Positions 17,022-26,752 are shown, numbered from the stretch's first letter. The stretch is DNA of 64,000 bases from Paraburkholderia tuberum STM678 (GCF_902833905.1 NZ_CADFGP010000006.1:62001-126000), one strand, 5' to 3'. Numbers and translations: made by a program. Notes: a model not told the origin generated them from the letters alone.

Positions 17022-17903
17022 ATGCTCAACTATCGTCACCTGTACTACTTCTGGATCGTCGTGAAGGAGGGCGGCTTTGCGCGCGCGGCCGGGCGGCTCG
17101 ACATGGCCGTGCAAACGATCAGCGCGCAGGTGCGCGAGCTCGAGAAAGCGCTTGGGCGCCAGCTGTTGAAGCCGGCCGGGCGCGGCGTCGCGATGACCGA
17201 GGCCGGCGAGCAGGCGTTCGATCGCGCGGAGCAAATCTTCCAGCTGGGCGAGGCGTTGCTCGACGAGATGCGCGAAGCGAGCGGCGCGGACTTGGTGCGG
17301 CTTGCGGTTGGGCTGTCGGATGGGATTTCCAAGCTCGCCGCGCATGCGTTGCTCGCGCCGGTGCTGGCCACGCCGTCGCTCAGGCTGCTGTGTCACGAGG
17401 GGGAGCCCGCGCAGCTGTTGTCGGAGCTTGCGCTGCATCGGCTCGATCTGGTGCTCGCCTGTCAGCCGGCGCCACACGGCGCGGATCTGCGCGTGCTGAG
17501 CCAGCGCGTCGCGGGCTCGCCGGTCGACTGGTACGGGCCCGCGCAGGTCGTGCGCAAGTCGGCGCGCGACGGCTTTCCGCTCTGTCTCGCTGACCTGCCC
17601 GTGCTGCTGCCGACCCGTCACGGCGCGCTGCGCGCGCGGCTCGACCGATGGTTCGAGTCTCAGGGAATCAGGCCGCGCGTCGTCGGCGAATTCGAGGACA
17701 GCGCGTTGATGGCGGTGTTCGCGGCGCGCGGGCTCGGCGTGTTTCCGCTCGCCGAGCTCGGCGCCGAAGATCTCACGTTATCGAGGGGCTTGCGCTGGCT
17801 CGGCCGCGCGGACGGCGTGATCGAGGAGATTCACGCAATCCGCTCGCGACGCGGCCAGCATCATGCGCTCGCGTCGCAGGTGATCGCGGCGGCGCAGTCG
17901 TGA
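17022..17903 (+). CDS. NhaR-like LysR-family transcriptional regulator
   Basis: Predicted 293 residues. The winged helix (1-60, MLNYRHLYYFWIVVKEGGFARAA) is typical of the NhaR subgroup of LysR proteins, and the effector domain fills the rest. In other bacteria NhaR responds to Na+ and activates an antiporter. No antiporter is adjacent here; the divergent neighbour is terC, a possible target. Effector unknown. Confidence 0.85.
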   Translation: MLNYRHLYYFWIVVKEGGFARAAGRLDMAVQTISAQVRELEKALGRQLLKPAGRGVAMTEAGEQAFDRAEQIFQLGEALLDEMREASGADLVRLAVGLSDGISKLAAHALLAPVLATPSLRLLCHEGEPAQLLSELALHRLDLVLACQPAPHGADLRVLSQRVAGSPVDWYGPAQVVRKSARDGFPLCLADLPVLLPTRHGALRARLDRWFESQGIRPRVVGEFEDSALMAVFAARGLGVFPLAELGAEDLTLSRGLRWLGRADGVIEEIHAIRSRRGQHHALASQVIAAAQS

Positions 17904-17947
17904 GGGCATCGCACTGTCGCGGCGCGCCACGCCTGCGCCGCGCGAGA

Positions 17948-18157
17948 TCAGAACGCGTGACGCATGCCCACCGTCACCGCGACTCGCGTATTCGTCGACG
18001 TCGGCGGCAGCGTGTTGAGAGTCGCGTGCGACAACACCGAATCGGCCGGCGGGCCCTGCGCGTACGAAAGGCCGAAGCCGTACGAGCGGTGGTTCGCGAA
18101 GTTGCCGGCCTTGTTGCCGAACGAGTTCATCGTCTCGAACGTGAGACCGTGGTAAAG
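17948..18157 (-). pseudogene. Deleted Gram-negative porin remnant
   Basis: On the minus strand the frame reads YHGLTFETMNSFGNKAGNF then NHRSYGFGLSYAQGP, a mid-barrel segment of Burkholderia-type trimeric porins. It is joined directly to a C-terminal strand ending VAVTVGMRHAF, with the terminal Phe needed for BAM assembly. The N-terminal half, signal peptide and the strands in between are missing. This is a gene internally deleted in frame. Confidence 0.75.
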
Positions 18158-18302
18158 CGAAATCGGGGCAAATACGCGCCCATCTGTGGGAATTTGCGCA
18201 CATCGTGTAGAGACCGTGAGCGTCGTCAAGGGCGACGAGCCGCCCTGGCCGTTTCATCGACACATGGCATAGTGATTGAACCCATCATCACCGGAGGCCG
18301 GC

Positions 18303-18977
18303 ATGCGCATCCAGACATCCTTTCTTTTCGACCTCGACGGCACGCTCGTCGACAGCGTCTATCAGCACGTGCTGGCGTGGAAAGAGGCGCTCGACAGCGA
18401 AGGTATCCCGCTGTCCGTCTGGCGTATCCATCGCAAGATCGGCATGAGCGGTGGGCTGTTCACGGACCAGTTGCTGCGTGAGACACACGGCGAGATCAGC
18501 GTCGAACGCGCCGAACGGCTGCGGCACGCGCATGCGGCCGCCTATCAGCGGACGCGCGCCCAGGTCTGTCCGCTGCCGGGCGCGCGCGAACTGCTCGACG
18601 CGCTGACCCAGGCCGGCACGCCGTGGGCCGTCGCGACGAGCGGGCGGATGGAAACCGCCGCGCTGAATCTGGCGGCGCTCGGCGTCGATCCGGCAAAGGC
18701 GGTCGTCGTCACGCGCGACGACGTCAAATACGCGAAGCCCGATCCCGACCTGTTCCTCGCCGCGGCCGAGCGGCTCGGCGTGTCGATCGAGCACACGGTC
18801 GTGGTCGGCGACAGCATCTGGGACATGCTTGCGGCCCGCCGCTGCCGCTCGCTCGGTGTCGGCCTGCTGTCGGGTGGCTATGGCACCGAGGAACTGGAGC
18901 GCGCGGGGGCGTTGCGCGTCTACGACGATCCGGCCGATCTGCTCGCGCACCTCGACGAGGTGGCGTCGCGGCCGTGA
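18303..18977 (+). CDS. HAD-superfamily phosphatase (phosphoglycolate/beta-PGM group)
   Basis: The start at 18303 has a ribosome site (ccggagg) and places motif I (FDLDGTLVDS, D10 and D12) at the usual distance from the N-terminus. Motif II is VATSG and motif III/IV is KYAKPDPDLFLAA ... VVGDSIWDM. The 224 residues with a helical cap match the CbbY/Gph/YieH group. It should dephosphorylate a small sugar or acid phosphate; the substrate is not determinable. Confidence 0.88.
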   Translation: MRIQTSFLFDLDGTLVDSVYQHVLAWKEALDSEGIPLSVWRIHRKIGMSGGLFTDQLLRETHGEISVERAERLRHAHAAAYQRTRAQVCPLPGARELLDALTQAGTPWAVATSGRMETAALNLAALGVDPAKAVVVTRDDVKYAKPDPDLFLAAAERLGVSIEHTVVVGDSIWDMLAARRCRSLGVGLLSGGYGTEELERAGALRVYDDPADLLAHLDEVASRP

Positions 18978-18989
18978 GCCTCGCGTCGC

Positions 18990-19772
18990 TCAGGGTTTGA
19001 TGATGGGCGGCTCCGCGGCGGGCTGCGTCGGTCCCACCTTCGACGATTCGCGGACGAGCCGATCGGTCATCGCCGACGCGACCGGATTCGTGCCGCGGCC
19101 GCTACCCGCGCCAGCCCCCGGGGGATTGGCAGACTGCAACGGCACGGTGACGCCGGACGGCATCGGCAGCGACGGGTCGGGTTTCGCCGATTCCTTGACC
19201 AGTTGTTCCGTCAGCATCGCGGCGACCGGGTTGGCGCCGTTCGGGTGCGTGTCGTCGCGCCGGCGGGCATGGGTCTGGTCGATGCGCGGCCCGTACTGCG
19301 GCCTCGGTTGAGCTTTTTCCTGTGCGTACGACTGCGACTTCGATGGGGCGTGCGTGCCTGCGGCCGGATTGGCCGCGGGCGACGCTGCGTTATCGATGCG
19401 GCCGCTCGCGGTCTGGCTCGATTGGGGCGTGACGCTCGGCACGGGCGCGGCCGCTGTGGCGGGCAGGGACGGGGCGGGGGCGGGCGCCGCAGCAGGTGCC
19501 TGAGCGGCTCCCGGAGCCGGAGTGGCCGACTCCATCTGCGGCAGCGCCGATTGCGGCGCGGGCGGGCTCACGGGTTGCGCAGGCCTCACGCTGGCGCCAG
19601 CGGCACGCGTCGCATCGGTCTGCGGTTCCGATTCCACCGCGCCGGTGACGCTGCGGGTCACCGCGCCGGTCACGGCCGGCGCCTGATCGTCCCTTGGGTA
19701 CAGCAGATAACCGGCGACGCCCGCATCGACCACGAGCAGCCCGACTATCATCATCTTGCCGGTATTCGTCAT
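18990..19772 (-). CDS. Membrane-anchored proline/alanine-rich hypothetical protein
   Basis: I chose the start at 19772 because it gives a classic N-in anchor: a few polar residues, then a hydrophobic helix at 6-22 (MMIVGLLVVDAGVAGYLLY). The rest of the 260 residues is a disordered P/A/Q/S-rich stretch followed by two related C-terminal segments (NPVAAMLTEQLVKESAK and NPVASAMTDRLVRESSK). It may span the periplasm like TonB-type linkers. I recognise no family. Confidence 0.6.
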   Translation of the reverse strand: MTNTGKMMIVGLLVVDAGVAGYLLYPRDDQAPAVTGAVTRSVTGAVESEPQTDATRAAGASVRPAQPVSPPAPQSALPQMESATPAPGAAQAPAAAPAPAPSLPATAAAPVPSVTPQSSQTASGRIDNAASPAANPAAGTHAPSKSQSYAQEKAQPRPQYGPRIDQTHARRRDDTHPNGANPVAAMLTEQLVKESAKPDPSLPMPSGVTVPLQSANPPGAGAGSGRGTNPVASAMTDRLVRESSKVGPTQPAAEPPIIKP

Positions 19773-20379
19773 ATCTAAGCAACAACCATTAAGCAACTGC
19801 GATTGACTGATGATAAACGACCATTTCGACATCGACGCTTCTTGTCGGCATATTGCGGCGCGTCACGATGATTGATGTCCGAACGGCCCTGGCACGAACG
19901 GCGCGCGCTTGCCGCTAAAGCCATTCGCCGGCACGACAGAAGCGGACATTTTTTCCGCATGCCGCGATTTTCTTTTTCGACCAATTAGTCCCCGCAATTG
20001 CGCGGCCGGCGCCTGCAGGAATGCGATTTAAGTTGTGTCGCCAATGCGCGGAGCCTGTACTATACGAACCATTGCAGACGACCGGCAGCCACGGTTCGAT
20101 TATCCGGCGTGTGAAAGCGATTTGCAGCGACTGGCTCGCAGCGCACATGCCGGCAGGCCCGCGCCAGACTGCGCCACCCGAGACGCGCGAACAGCGTCGA
20201 TAGCGGCGCGAACAGCGACGGCAGGCGGTCACCGGTAGTAGCGACAAGCACCCATTGATCATGCGGACCCGCGGGCGAGGCATCGCCCGGCATTCCTTGG
20301 GCAGTCGCTTGGCGAAACGTCAGATCGACCGACCAGTCGGTCGGGGACTTTCGCGGCGGCGTGAGAAACACGTGAAGAT
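19773..20379. other. Gene-free stretch of about 600 bases
   Basis: No convincing gene on either strand; the short frames here lack ribosome sites and family features. It is the shared upstream region of two divergent genes and contains the palindrome at 20326-20343. Confidence 0.5.
20326..20343. promoter_or_regulatory. TetR-type palindrome upstream of the response regulator gene
   Basis: CGACCGACCAGTCGGTCG has two perfect 8-bp arms around CA. It lies 37 bases before the start codon at 20380. The GACCGAC/GTCGGTC arm type is common for TetR/AcrR-family operators. No TetR gene is adjacent, so any binder would act from elsewhere. Confidence 0.5.
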
Positions 20380-21342
20380 ATGAACAACTTTATTCGACCT
20401 CCCGTTTTTTATCCGTCCACAGTAGTTTTCGTCGACGACAACGACAGCTACCTCGACGCGCTCCGCCGTTTCTTCCCGGGCACCTACACGAACCTGTTTT
20501 TCACGCGTCCGCAAGCGGCCCTCAACTACATCCGCCAGCACGCACGCGAGAATTCGCTCGAATTCGCGGCAGCGTCGGCGTGTCTGAGCGAACCGGGCGT
20601 CGAGCGCTTCGTCGAGACCTCGGCGGAGCGCGACATCGTCGCGCAGCCGTCGCGCTTCGAGGAAGTGGCGGCGGTCGTCGTCGACTACGACATGCCGGGC
20701 ATCGGCGGCGTCGAGTTTTTGTCGTCGATCTCGCACCTGCGTTGCGCGAAGGTATTGCTCACCGGCGTCGCCGATGAAACCGTCGCGGTGAAGGCCTTCA
20801 ACGCCGGCATCGTCGACCTGTACCTGCGCAAGACCGACGCGGATTCGGCCAATCGCCTCACGCATTTCCTGAAGGACGCCAAAAGCCGCCATTGCGCGGA
20901 GTCGGGCTGGCTCGCGCTCGGCGAAAACGGCATGACCTACTGCGATCTGCGCACGCGCAAGATGATCGACGAAGTGGTGGCCGCTCAGGGCATCGTCGAG
21001 TATTACTGGCGGCCCGAGCAGAACGTGATCCTGATGTTCGACGCCGCGGGCAACCCGAGCGTGTTCGTCGCGTGGGCCGAGAACGACTGGATCTCGCAGG
21101 GCGAGATCGTCGCCGACGAGGGTGGCCCGTCCGACCTGCTGCGCCAGCTCGCCACGCGCGAGGTGATGCCGCTGTTCTGGCCGGACCTCGCGTATCGTGG
21201 CGGCATGAAGTTCCGGTCGCTGACGCCCCAAAGCATTCCTGGCTGGGACGACGCGTTCTTCGGCTGGACCCGCATAGAGCCGGCCGAGGTTGGCCTCGAT
21301 CTCGTCACGTTCGCGCAGTGGCGCGGCGACCGCAATCGCTGA
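20380..21342 (+). CDS. Receiver-domain protein with non-standard C-terminal region
   Basis: Predicted 320 residues. The first 160 form a receiver domain with the acidic pair in VVFVDDNDSYLDAL, a probable phosphoacceptor Asp in VVVDYDMPGIGGVEFL and a Lys in YLRKTD. The domain carries an insertion (about 60-95) before the phosphoacceptor strand. The C-terminal 150 residues are not a known DNA-binding output; they contain a strand-rich segment (GIVEYYWRPEQNVILMFDAAG) and aromatic motifs. Output unknown. No kinase is adjacent, so it is an orphan. Confidence 0.78.
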   Translation: MNNFIRPPVFYPSTVVFVDDNDSYLDALRRFFPGTYTNLFFTRPQAALNYIRQHARENSLEFAAASACLSEPGVERFVETSAERDIVAQPSRFEEVAAVVVDYDMPGIGGVEFLSSISHLRCAKVLLTGVADETVAVKAFNAGIVDLYLRKTDADSANRLTHFLKDAKSRHCAESGWLALGENGMTYCDLRTRKMIDEVVAAQGIVEYYWRPEQNVILMFDAAGNPSVFVAWAENDWISQGEIVADEGGPSDLLRQLATREVMPLFWPDLAYRGGMKFRSLTPQSIPGWDDAFFGWTRIEPAEVGLDLVTFAQWRGDRNR

Positions 21343-21383
21343 GCCGCGATAACGCGCCGGGCGCGGCGGTGCATATCGCCGCG

Positions 21384-22349
21384 CTAATGGCGTGCGTTTT
21401 CGCGGAGAAATTCGCATACAGCCCTGTGCATGGCCTGCACGCCGGGGCTTGTTTCAAGCGCGCGCCAGCATCCATGCACGAGCCCCGTGCCGACCAGCAG
21501 CCGGGCATCTCCACCAGCTTCGCGAATCCGCTCGACGAACACGCGCGCGTCGTCGCGTAGGGGGTCGTGCTCGGCGCCGATGGCCAGCGTCGGCGGCAAT
21601 TCGTCGAAGCGGGTTGCGGCGAGCGGGATCGTCCACGCGGGGCCGGGCGTTGGGTCGGCTTCCTCTCCTTTTCCCCAGTAAGCGTCGCGAAACTTATGCA
21701 CGTCCGCGAGCGTCAGCATCGGCGCATCGGACTCGGTGTCGCGCGCGGGCAATTGCGGCTCGGTGCCGAGCATCGGATAGACGAGCGCGATGCCGCGCAC
21801 CCCGCTCGCACATTCGTCACGCAGGCGTAGCGCGACGCTTGCCGCGAGCGTGCCGCCGGCGCTATCGCCCGCGAGTTGCAATGCGGCGCGCTCTGGGAGG
21901 TCGAACGGCAGGCGGTGGTTCAACGCGGCACGCGTGATCTCGAGGCAGTCGTCGTGCGCGGCCGGCACGCGATGCTCAGGCGCGAGCCGGTAGTCGACCG
22001 CGATCACGTCGAGGCCGGTGTCGGCGGCGAGGCGCGCCGTCACCATCTGATGACTGTTCAGCGAACCGAGCACGAAGCCGCCGCCATGAAAATACAGCAC
22101 CGTGCCGCGGATCGTGCCGTGTTCGCTTGCCTTCGCTCGATGCCGGTAGAGCCGTAGCGGGATCGCATGGCCCGCGTCGGTACGAAAGCTTGCGTCCCGT
22201 GTGGTGAGTTCGCTGGGCAGTGGCGGCGTCAACGTCGCGGCGTAGCGGTCATACAGCTCGCGCTGTTCGCGCGGCGTCATCGCCGCGTGATGCGACGGAT
22301 AGAGCGCGCTCGCTCGTTCGATAAAGGCGGCGATTTCCGGCTCGAGCAT
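21384..22349 (-). CDS. HSL-family alpha/beta hydrolase (esterase/lipase)
   Basis: The start at 22349 has an upstream ribosome site (cggag); the longer frame runs into the neighbouring gene. The 321 residues show the oxyanion motif HGGGF (88-92), the nucleophile elbow GDSAGG with S163, and late Asp/His candidates near DPLRDDARVF and GLVHGCW. This is the hormone-sensitive-lipase type of esterase for short or medium esters. It begins 2 bases after the thioesterase gene, so the two are probably one transcript. Confidence 0.9.
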   Translation of the reverse strand: MLEPEIAAFIERASALYPSHHAAMTPREQRELYDRYAATLTPPLPSELTTRDASFRTDAGHAIPLRLYRHRAKASEHGTIRGTVLYFHGGGFVLGSLNSHQMVTARLAADTGLDVIAVDYRLAPEHRVPAAHDDCLEITRAALNHRLPFDLPERAALQLAGDSAGGTLAASVALRLRDECASGVRGIALVYPMLGTEPQLPARDTESDAPMLTLADVHKFRDAYWGKGEEADPTPGPAWTIPLAATRFDELPPTLAIGAEHDPLRDDARVFVERIREAGGDARLLVGTGLVHGCWRALETSPGVQAMHRAVCEFLRENARH

Positions 22350-22351
22350 GG

Positions 22352-22879
22352 TCACTCCGTTTGAGTAGTGTTTCCCGCTTGCGCTGCGCATGGCAAAGCG
22401 ATCACACGTCCCGCGAAACGCGCCGGCGGCAATGCCGCATGGGCTTGCGCGAGTTCGTGTACGCGCGCTTTGACGTCCGGATCGAAAGCAACGCCGCGCG
22501 GTCCGCTGCTATCGACGTGCAGCAGCATCTGCTCGCCCGCGGCGACGGGGCCGGTGCGTTGGCTTTGCGTCGTGTCCAGCGCAAACATTTCGACATACAC
22601 GTGAATACGTTTCGCGTCGTAGCCGAGCACGCGCATGTCGACACGCACCTGCGTGCCTTGTTTGATTTCATGCAGATAGTTGAGATGCGCCTCGAGCGTG
22701 TAGATCGATCGATGCCGCTCTTTGCGCACCGCATCGGGCAGGCCGATCAGATCGATCAGCCCGTCGACCGCGAGACTGAAGATCAGCAGGTAGAACGCGT
22801 CGCGCATGTGGCCGTTGTAATCGACCCATTCGGCGCGCACGCCGTCGCGGTAAGAGGGCAGGGCAACGGGATGCGACAT
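22352..22879 (-). CDS. Hotdog-fold acyl-CoA thioesterase
   Basis: Predicted 175 residues. The segment EWVDYNGHMRDAFYLLIFSLAVDGL holds the catalytic D-x-x-G-H-(M/V) motif of 4HBT thioesterases. The YTLEAHLNYLHEIKQGTQVRV strand and helix follow the same fold. Relatives occur in carnitine/betaine catabolism (betainyl-CoA thioesterase) in Burkholderia and Pseudomonas, but no such pathway genes are here. Cotranscribed with the esterase gene. Confidence 0.85.
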   Translation of the reverse strand: MSHPVALPSYRDGVRAEWVDYNGHMRDAFYLLIFSLAVDGLIDLIGLPDAVRKERHRSIYTLEAHLNYLHEIKQGTQVRVDMRVLGYDAKRIHVYVEMFALDTTQSQRTGPVAAGEQMLLHVDSSGPRGVAFDPDVKARVHELAQAHAALPPARFAGRVIALPCAAQAGNTTQTE

Positions 22880-23133
22880 GAGCGTCTATCTCCTCGATCG
22901 AATGCAATGGCTGCGGCGCGTCGTTGGGCGTTATCAGTGTAGTGCATCGCGTTGAGGCTGAGCCGGAACGTGGTGGCCTCGAATTGTGGCCGCTATGGCA
23001 ACAGTGAATTCATGGTTCAGGGCTTACTACGTGGCTCGACCGGCTTCTAAACTGCGTTAACCGCTGCGGATGGCCGATGGTCGCACCAGGCTCCGCGGCA
23101 ATCGCATGAAGCCATCTCGGGAGGTTGGAAATC

Positions 23134-23478
23134 ATGAAGTCAATCAGGTCGCTGATCGAAGCAGGGGCTATCGCCGCTCTCGTTGCCGCGCCGCTCGCGG
23201 CGTTTGCCCAGTCGAATCCGGCCGATCAGCCGCTCGCGCGCGCCCAGGTCCGCACCGAACTGATTCAGCTCGAAAAGGCGGGTCGTGATCCGTCCAATGC
23301 GAACGTGATCGACTATCCGGCCAATATCCAGGCGGCCGAAGCAAAGGTCGCGGCGCAAAACCAGGCTGCGCAGAATAGCGGCTACGGTGCGCCGTCGAAT
23401 GGCTCGTCGCAGCGCAGTGGCCGCACCGATTTCGCGCCGACTTCGTATTCCGTGCCGGTGGTGAATTACACGCGTTGA
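23134..23478 (+). CDS. DUF4148 secreted protein
   Basis: The ATG at 23134 has a good ribosome site (gggagg). The 114 residues begin with a signal peptide ending AFAQ. The DUF4148 motif follows (RAQVRTELIQLEKAGRDPS ... YPANIQAAEAKVAAQN) and the tail is disordered. DUF4148 proteins are abundant, small periplasmic proteins of unknown role in Burkholderiaceae; a second copy is at 36535. Confidence 0.88.
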   Translation: MKSIRSLIEAGAIAALVAAPLAAFAQSNPADQPLARAQVRTELIQLEKAGRDPSNANVIDYPANIQAAEAKVAAQNQAAQNSGYGAPSNGSSQRSGRTDFAPTSYSVPVVNYTR

Positions 23479-23509
23479 TTGCAGCGTGTACAACTAACGT
23501 CACTTCCGA

Positions 23510-23685
23510 AGTGCAGCAACGCGACACCGTCGAATCTGACGATTGGCCCGGCCGACAGCACGGGCTGAGGCTTCAGTTCGCCGTTCGTCGTGAGCCCGAC
23601 GGGCGCGGGCACCGACCAGCAGCGCATCCTCGGTGCGGGCGCGACCTACGATTTTGGCTTCGGCAACGTGCTCGTCAGCGCCGAA
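23510..23685 (+). pseudogene. Porin C-terminal-region remnant with in-frame stop
   Basis: The + strand reads NLTIGPADSTG, stop, then GFSSPFVVSPTGAGTDQQRI and LGAGATYDFGFGNVLV. The last part is a late beta-strand region of Burkholderia porins. There is no start, no signal peptide and no terminal Phe, and the frame ends against the reverse-strand transporter remnant. The stop at 23566-23568 confirms decay. Confidence 0.55.
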
Positions 23686-23994
23686 AGGCGAGCGAGTCGA
23701 TGTCGCACGACACGAGCGCGATGCCGGGCGCGGCGAGCGGCTTCAGCACCTCGCCCGCGAACACGAGTGCGCCGACGAACACGAGCATCGGCGAAAGACC
23801 GCGCGCAATCGGATAGACCTGACCGAAATCGCCGCTTCTGTACGCGCGAATCAGCGCGAGCAGATAGCCCCATTCGAGCACTGCCGACGCAACGATATAC
23901 GGCCACGCGGCCAGCGCCGGCAGCGGCAGCAACAAGGCCGGAATGGCGTTTTGAATCCGGCTGCTCAGTGCCGCGCGCGCGACGCGCGCCGTCC
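23675..23994 (-). pseudogene. EamA/DMT transporter fragment
   Basis: On the minus strand the frame contains WPYIVASAVLEWGYLLALIR followed by YRSGDFGQVYPIARG, the most conserved piece of the first EamA repeat in DMT-family exporters. It begins mid-protein just after the phnE stop and ends at about 23690 where the porin remnant begins, so both ends are missing. It reads in the same direction as phnCDE, and may once have been a fourth gene of that transcript. Confidence 0.65.
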
Positions 23995-24834
23995 TCAGAT
24001 CACCCGTTCACGCAGCCACGCCGAGCCGAGATCGATCACCGTCACGACGACGATCACCATGATCATCACCGCGGCGGTCTGCGCATAGTTGAACGAGCGG
24101 ATCGCTTCGTACAGCACGACGCCGATGCCGCCCGCGCCGACCATGCCGACCACCATCGCCGAGCGCACGTTCGACTCGAAGCGATACAGCGCGTACGAGA
24201 TCCACAGCGGCAGCACTTGCGGCAGCACCGCATAGACAATTTCGTCGAGGCGCGTCGCGCCGGTTGCGCGCACGCCTTCGGCCGGGCGCGGATCGATCGC
24301 CTCGACCGCTTCTGCGAACAGTTTGGCGAGCACGCCCGTCGTATGCACCCACAGCGCGAGCACGCCGGCGAATGGCCCGAGGCCGACCGCGACGATGAAC
24401 AGCATCGCGAAGACCATTTCGTTGATCGCGCGGCATGCGTCCATCAGGCGGCGCATCGGCTGCACGACCCACTGCGGCGCGAGATTGTGCGCTGACATCA
24501 GGCCGCAAGGCACCGCGCAGACGAGGGAGAGCGCGGTACCCCAGATCGCGACCGCCAGCGTCACGTACATCTCGTGCACGTAGCTGCGCCACTCGGTGAA
24601 GTCGGGCGGGAAGAAGTCCGCGGCGAACTGGCCCATGTTGGCCGAGTCGCTGAGCAGATCGAGCGGCCGCATGTCGGCGCCGTGCCATGCGCCGCCGAGC
24701 ACCGCGAGCACCGCGATCCAGCCGAGCAACGACCACCAGCTGCGCTTGCCGGCACGATCTTTATCTTGCGCCGTCTGCGCGGCGGCCGCTTCGCTTGCGC
24801 GCGCGGGCGACGTGCTCAGATCGGCGGAGTTCAT
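23995..24834 (-). CDS. phnE: Phosphonate ABC transporter permease PhnE
   Basis: Predicted 279 residues with six hydrophobic segments and a permease EAA loop ([19 protein letters not shown], about residues 176-194). The region [26 protein letters not shown] is characteristic of PhnE. The gene overlaps phnD by 4 bases (ATGA). It forms the inner-membrane channel for phosphonate or phosphite uptake with PhnC and PhnD. Confidence 0.92.
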   Translation of the reverse strand: MNSADLSTSPARASEAAAAQTAQDKDRAGKRSWWSLLGWIAVLAVLGGAWHGADMRPLDLLSDSANMGQFAADFFPPDFTEWRSYVHEMYVTLAVAIWGTALSLVCAVPCGLMSAHNLAPQWVVQPMRRLMDACRAINEMVFAMLFIVAVGLGPFAGVLALWVHTTGVLAKLFAEAVEAIDPRPAEGVRATGATRLDEIVYAVLPQVLPLWISYALYRFESNVRSAMVVGMVGAGGIGVVLYEAIRSFNYAQTAAVMIMVIVVVTVIDLGSAWLRERVI

Positions 24835-25808
24835 TGCTTCGACTGTGCGTTGCTGAGCGCGCTCAGCTTCGCGTCGAGAGCGGCCAATTGCGTCTTGCGG
24901 TCGCTATCGGACAGATGTGCATCGTTCTCGATCTTCTGCTTCTGCTGGAACAGCACGATCTCGCGAATCGGCAGCAGTTGCTGATCCGACGATGCCTCGA
25001 AGCCGCTGTACTCGGTGATGCCGGCCATCACCGCTTTTTCGTGCAAATCGGTTTTCGCGTAGTTCAGGAAGAACTTGCGCAGCTTGTCCTTCGTCGCTTC
25101 CGGCAGATCCTTGCGCCACACGAGCGGGTCCGAAGGAATCAGCGGCGAGGTCCACAGCACGCGCACCTGCGCGAACTTGTCCGGGTGCTCGCGCTTCAGC
25201 GTTTCCATCATCATGCTGTTGTTGGTCGCGATGTCGATCTTGTTGTTGACGACGGCCAGCAGATTCGCTTCGTGGCTCGACGGCAGCACGCTCTTGAACG
25301 ACGTGTAGACCGGCGCGTTGTGCTTCGCGAACAGGTAGTAGCCAGGCACCAGCGTGCCCGACGTCGAGTTCGGATCGCCGAACCCGAGCGTCACGCTCTT
25401 CGTGTCCTTGAACACGTCGTCGAGCGTCTTGAAGCGGCTGTTCACGTTGGTGATCAGCAGCGAGTAGTAGCCGCTGTCGCCGTTCGCGTGCTGCGCTTTC
25501 GCGAATACTTCGCCACTCGAACGATCGACGGCTTCGATCGCCGACGCGTTGCCGAAATAGCCGACCTGCACCTTGTTAAAGCGCATGCCTTCGATGATGC
25601 CCGCGTAATCGGTCGCGAAGAATGCCTTCACGTTCAGGCCGGTCTGTTTCTTCATGTCATCGATCAGCGGTTCCCAGCGTTGCTTGAGCACCGCCGACGA
25701 ATCGGTCGAGATGATCCCGAGGTTGATGTCCTCGGCGTGGGCCGCGGCGATGCAGGCGAAAGCGGCAGCGCCGGCCGCGAGCGTGATCAGGGAGCGCAGG
25801 AATTTCAT
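24831..25808 (-). CDS. phnD: Phosphonate ABC transporter substrate-binding protein PhnD
   Basis: The start at 25808 gives a clean signal peptide (residues 1-24, cut near AHA/ED); a frame from 25844 adds 12 residues before it. The 325 residues have the PhnD fold pattern ([60 protein letters not shown]). It binds phosphonate in the periplasm and delivers it to PhnE/PhnC. It lies 59 bases downstream of phnC. Confidence 0.92.
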   Translation of the reverse strand: MKFLRSLITLAAGAAAFACIAAAHAEDINLGIISTDSSAVLKQRWEPLIDDMKKQTGLNVKAFFATDYAGIIEGMRFNKVQVGYFGNASAIEAVDRSSGEVFAKAQHANGDSGYYSLLITNVNSRFKTLDDVFKDTKSVTLGFGDPNSTSGTLVPGYYLFAKHNAPVYTSFKSVLPSSHEANLLAVVNNKIDIATNNSMMMETLKREHPDKFAQVRVLWTSPLIPSDPLVWRKDLPEATKDKLRKFFLNYAKTDLHEKAVMAGITEYSGFEASSDQQLLPIREIVLFQQKQKIENDAHLSDSDRKTQLAALDAKLSALSNAQSKQ

Positions 25809-25867
25809 CGGTTGAGATCCGGTTGAGTGGACGGAGAGAATCAAAAGCGCGCGACAGCGTGCGCGGT

Positions 25868-26752
25868 TCAGTTCGACGGCGCGGCGTTCAACGCGAACGC
25901 GTAGCGCGCGGCGGCGGTGTCGGGGGTGTCAGGCTCGTCGTGAGTTTCGTCTGCGTCGTGCGTCGCGTCGTCGAGCAGTTCGCGCGCATCGCCGCCGTAG
26001 AGTTTCTTTAGCAGCGCCGGTGTCAGCGCACTGGAAGGGCCGTCGTAGACCACCTTGCCGCGACGCAGCGCGACCGTGCGCGCGCAGTACTGCAGCGCGA
26101 TGTCGACCTGATGCAGCGACACCAGCACCGTGATCCGGTGCTCGACGTTCAGCGCTTGCAGCATGTCCATCACGCGGCGCGACGACTCGGGATCGAGCGA
26201 GGCAATCGGCTCGTCGGCGAGCACGATTTGCGCACGTTGCACGAGCGCCCGTGCGAGCGCGGCACGTTGCTGTTGACCGCCCGACAGGTTCGCGGCCCGC
26301 TCGCGCGCATATTCGCCGATTCCGACCTCGTGCAGCGCGGCCCGCGACAGCGCGCGTTCCGCGCGCGGGAAGCGGCCGGAGAGACGCCGCCACCACGGCA
26401 GGCGCGCGAGCGCGCCGATCAGCACGTTGGTTTCGACCGACAGCCGGTTCACCAGATTGAACTGCTGGAACACGAAGCCGATGTCGCGGCGAATGCTGCG
26501 CACCTCGCGCACGATGCGGCCGTTCTGCTGGATCGGCCGGCCGAGAATCTCGATTTGCGACGGCTGCGCGTCCGACGCGGTAAAGCCCGCGATATGCCGC
26601 AGCAACGTCGATTTTCCCGAGCCGGACGCGCCGATCAGCGCGACCATTTCACCGGGCGCGACGCGCAGATCGATTTCGTCGAGCGCTTTGCGGCCGTTAC
26701 CGAACGTCTTGCTCAAACGCTCGATTCGAATAGCTTCACGGATCGCTTCCAT
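25868..26752 (-). CDS. phnC: Phosphonate ABC transporter ATPase PhnC
   Basis: I chose the start at 26752, with ribosome site gaggg; the longer frame begins 6 codons earlier. Walker A is GASGSGKST (41-49), the signature is LSGGQQQR, Walker B is [15 protein letters not shown] and the switch His is in VSLHQVDIA. An acidic C-terminal extension of about 35 residues ([18 protein letters not shown]) is not typical. First gene of phnCDE; Pho-box-like repeats lie upstream at 26911-26970. Confidence 0.92.
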   Translation of the reverse strand: MEAIREAIRIERLSKTFGNGRKALDEIDLRVAPGEMVALIGASGSGKSTLLRHIAGFTASDAQPSQIEILGRPIQQNGRIVREVRSIRRDIGFVFQQFNLVNRLSVETNVLIGALARLPWWRRLSGRFPRAERALSRAALHEVGIGEYARERAANLSGGQQQRAALARALVQRAQIVLADEPIASLDPESSRRVMDMLQALNVEHRITVLVSLHQVDIALQYCARTVALRRGKVVYDGPSSALTPALLKKLYGGDARELLDDATHDADETHDEPDTPDTAAARYAFALNAAPSN

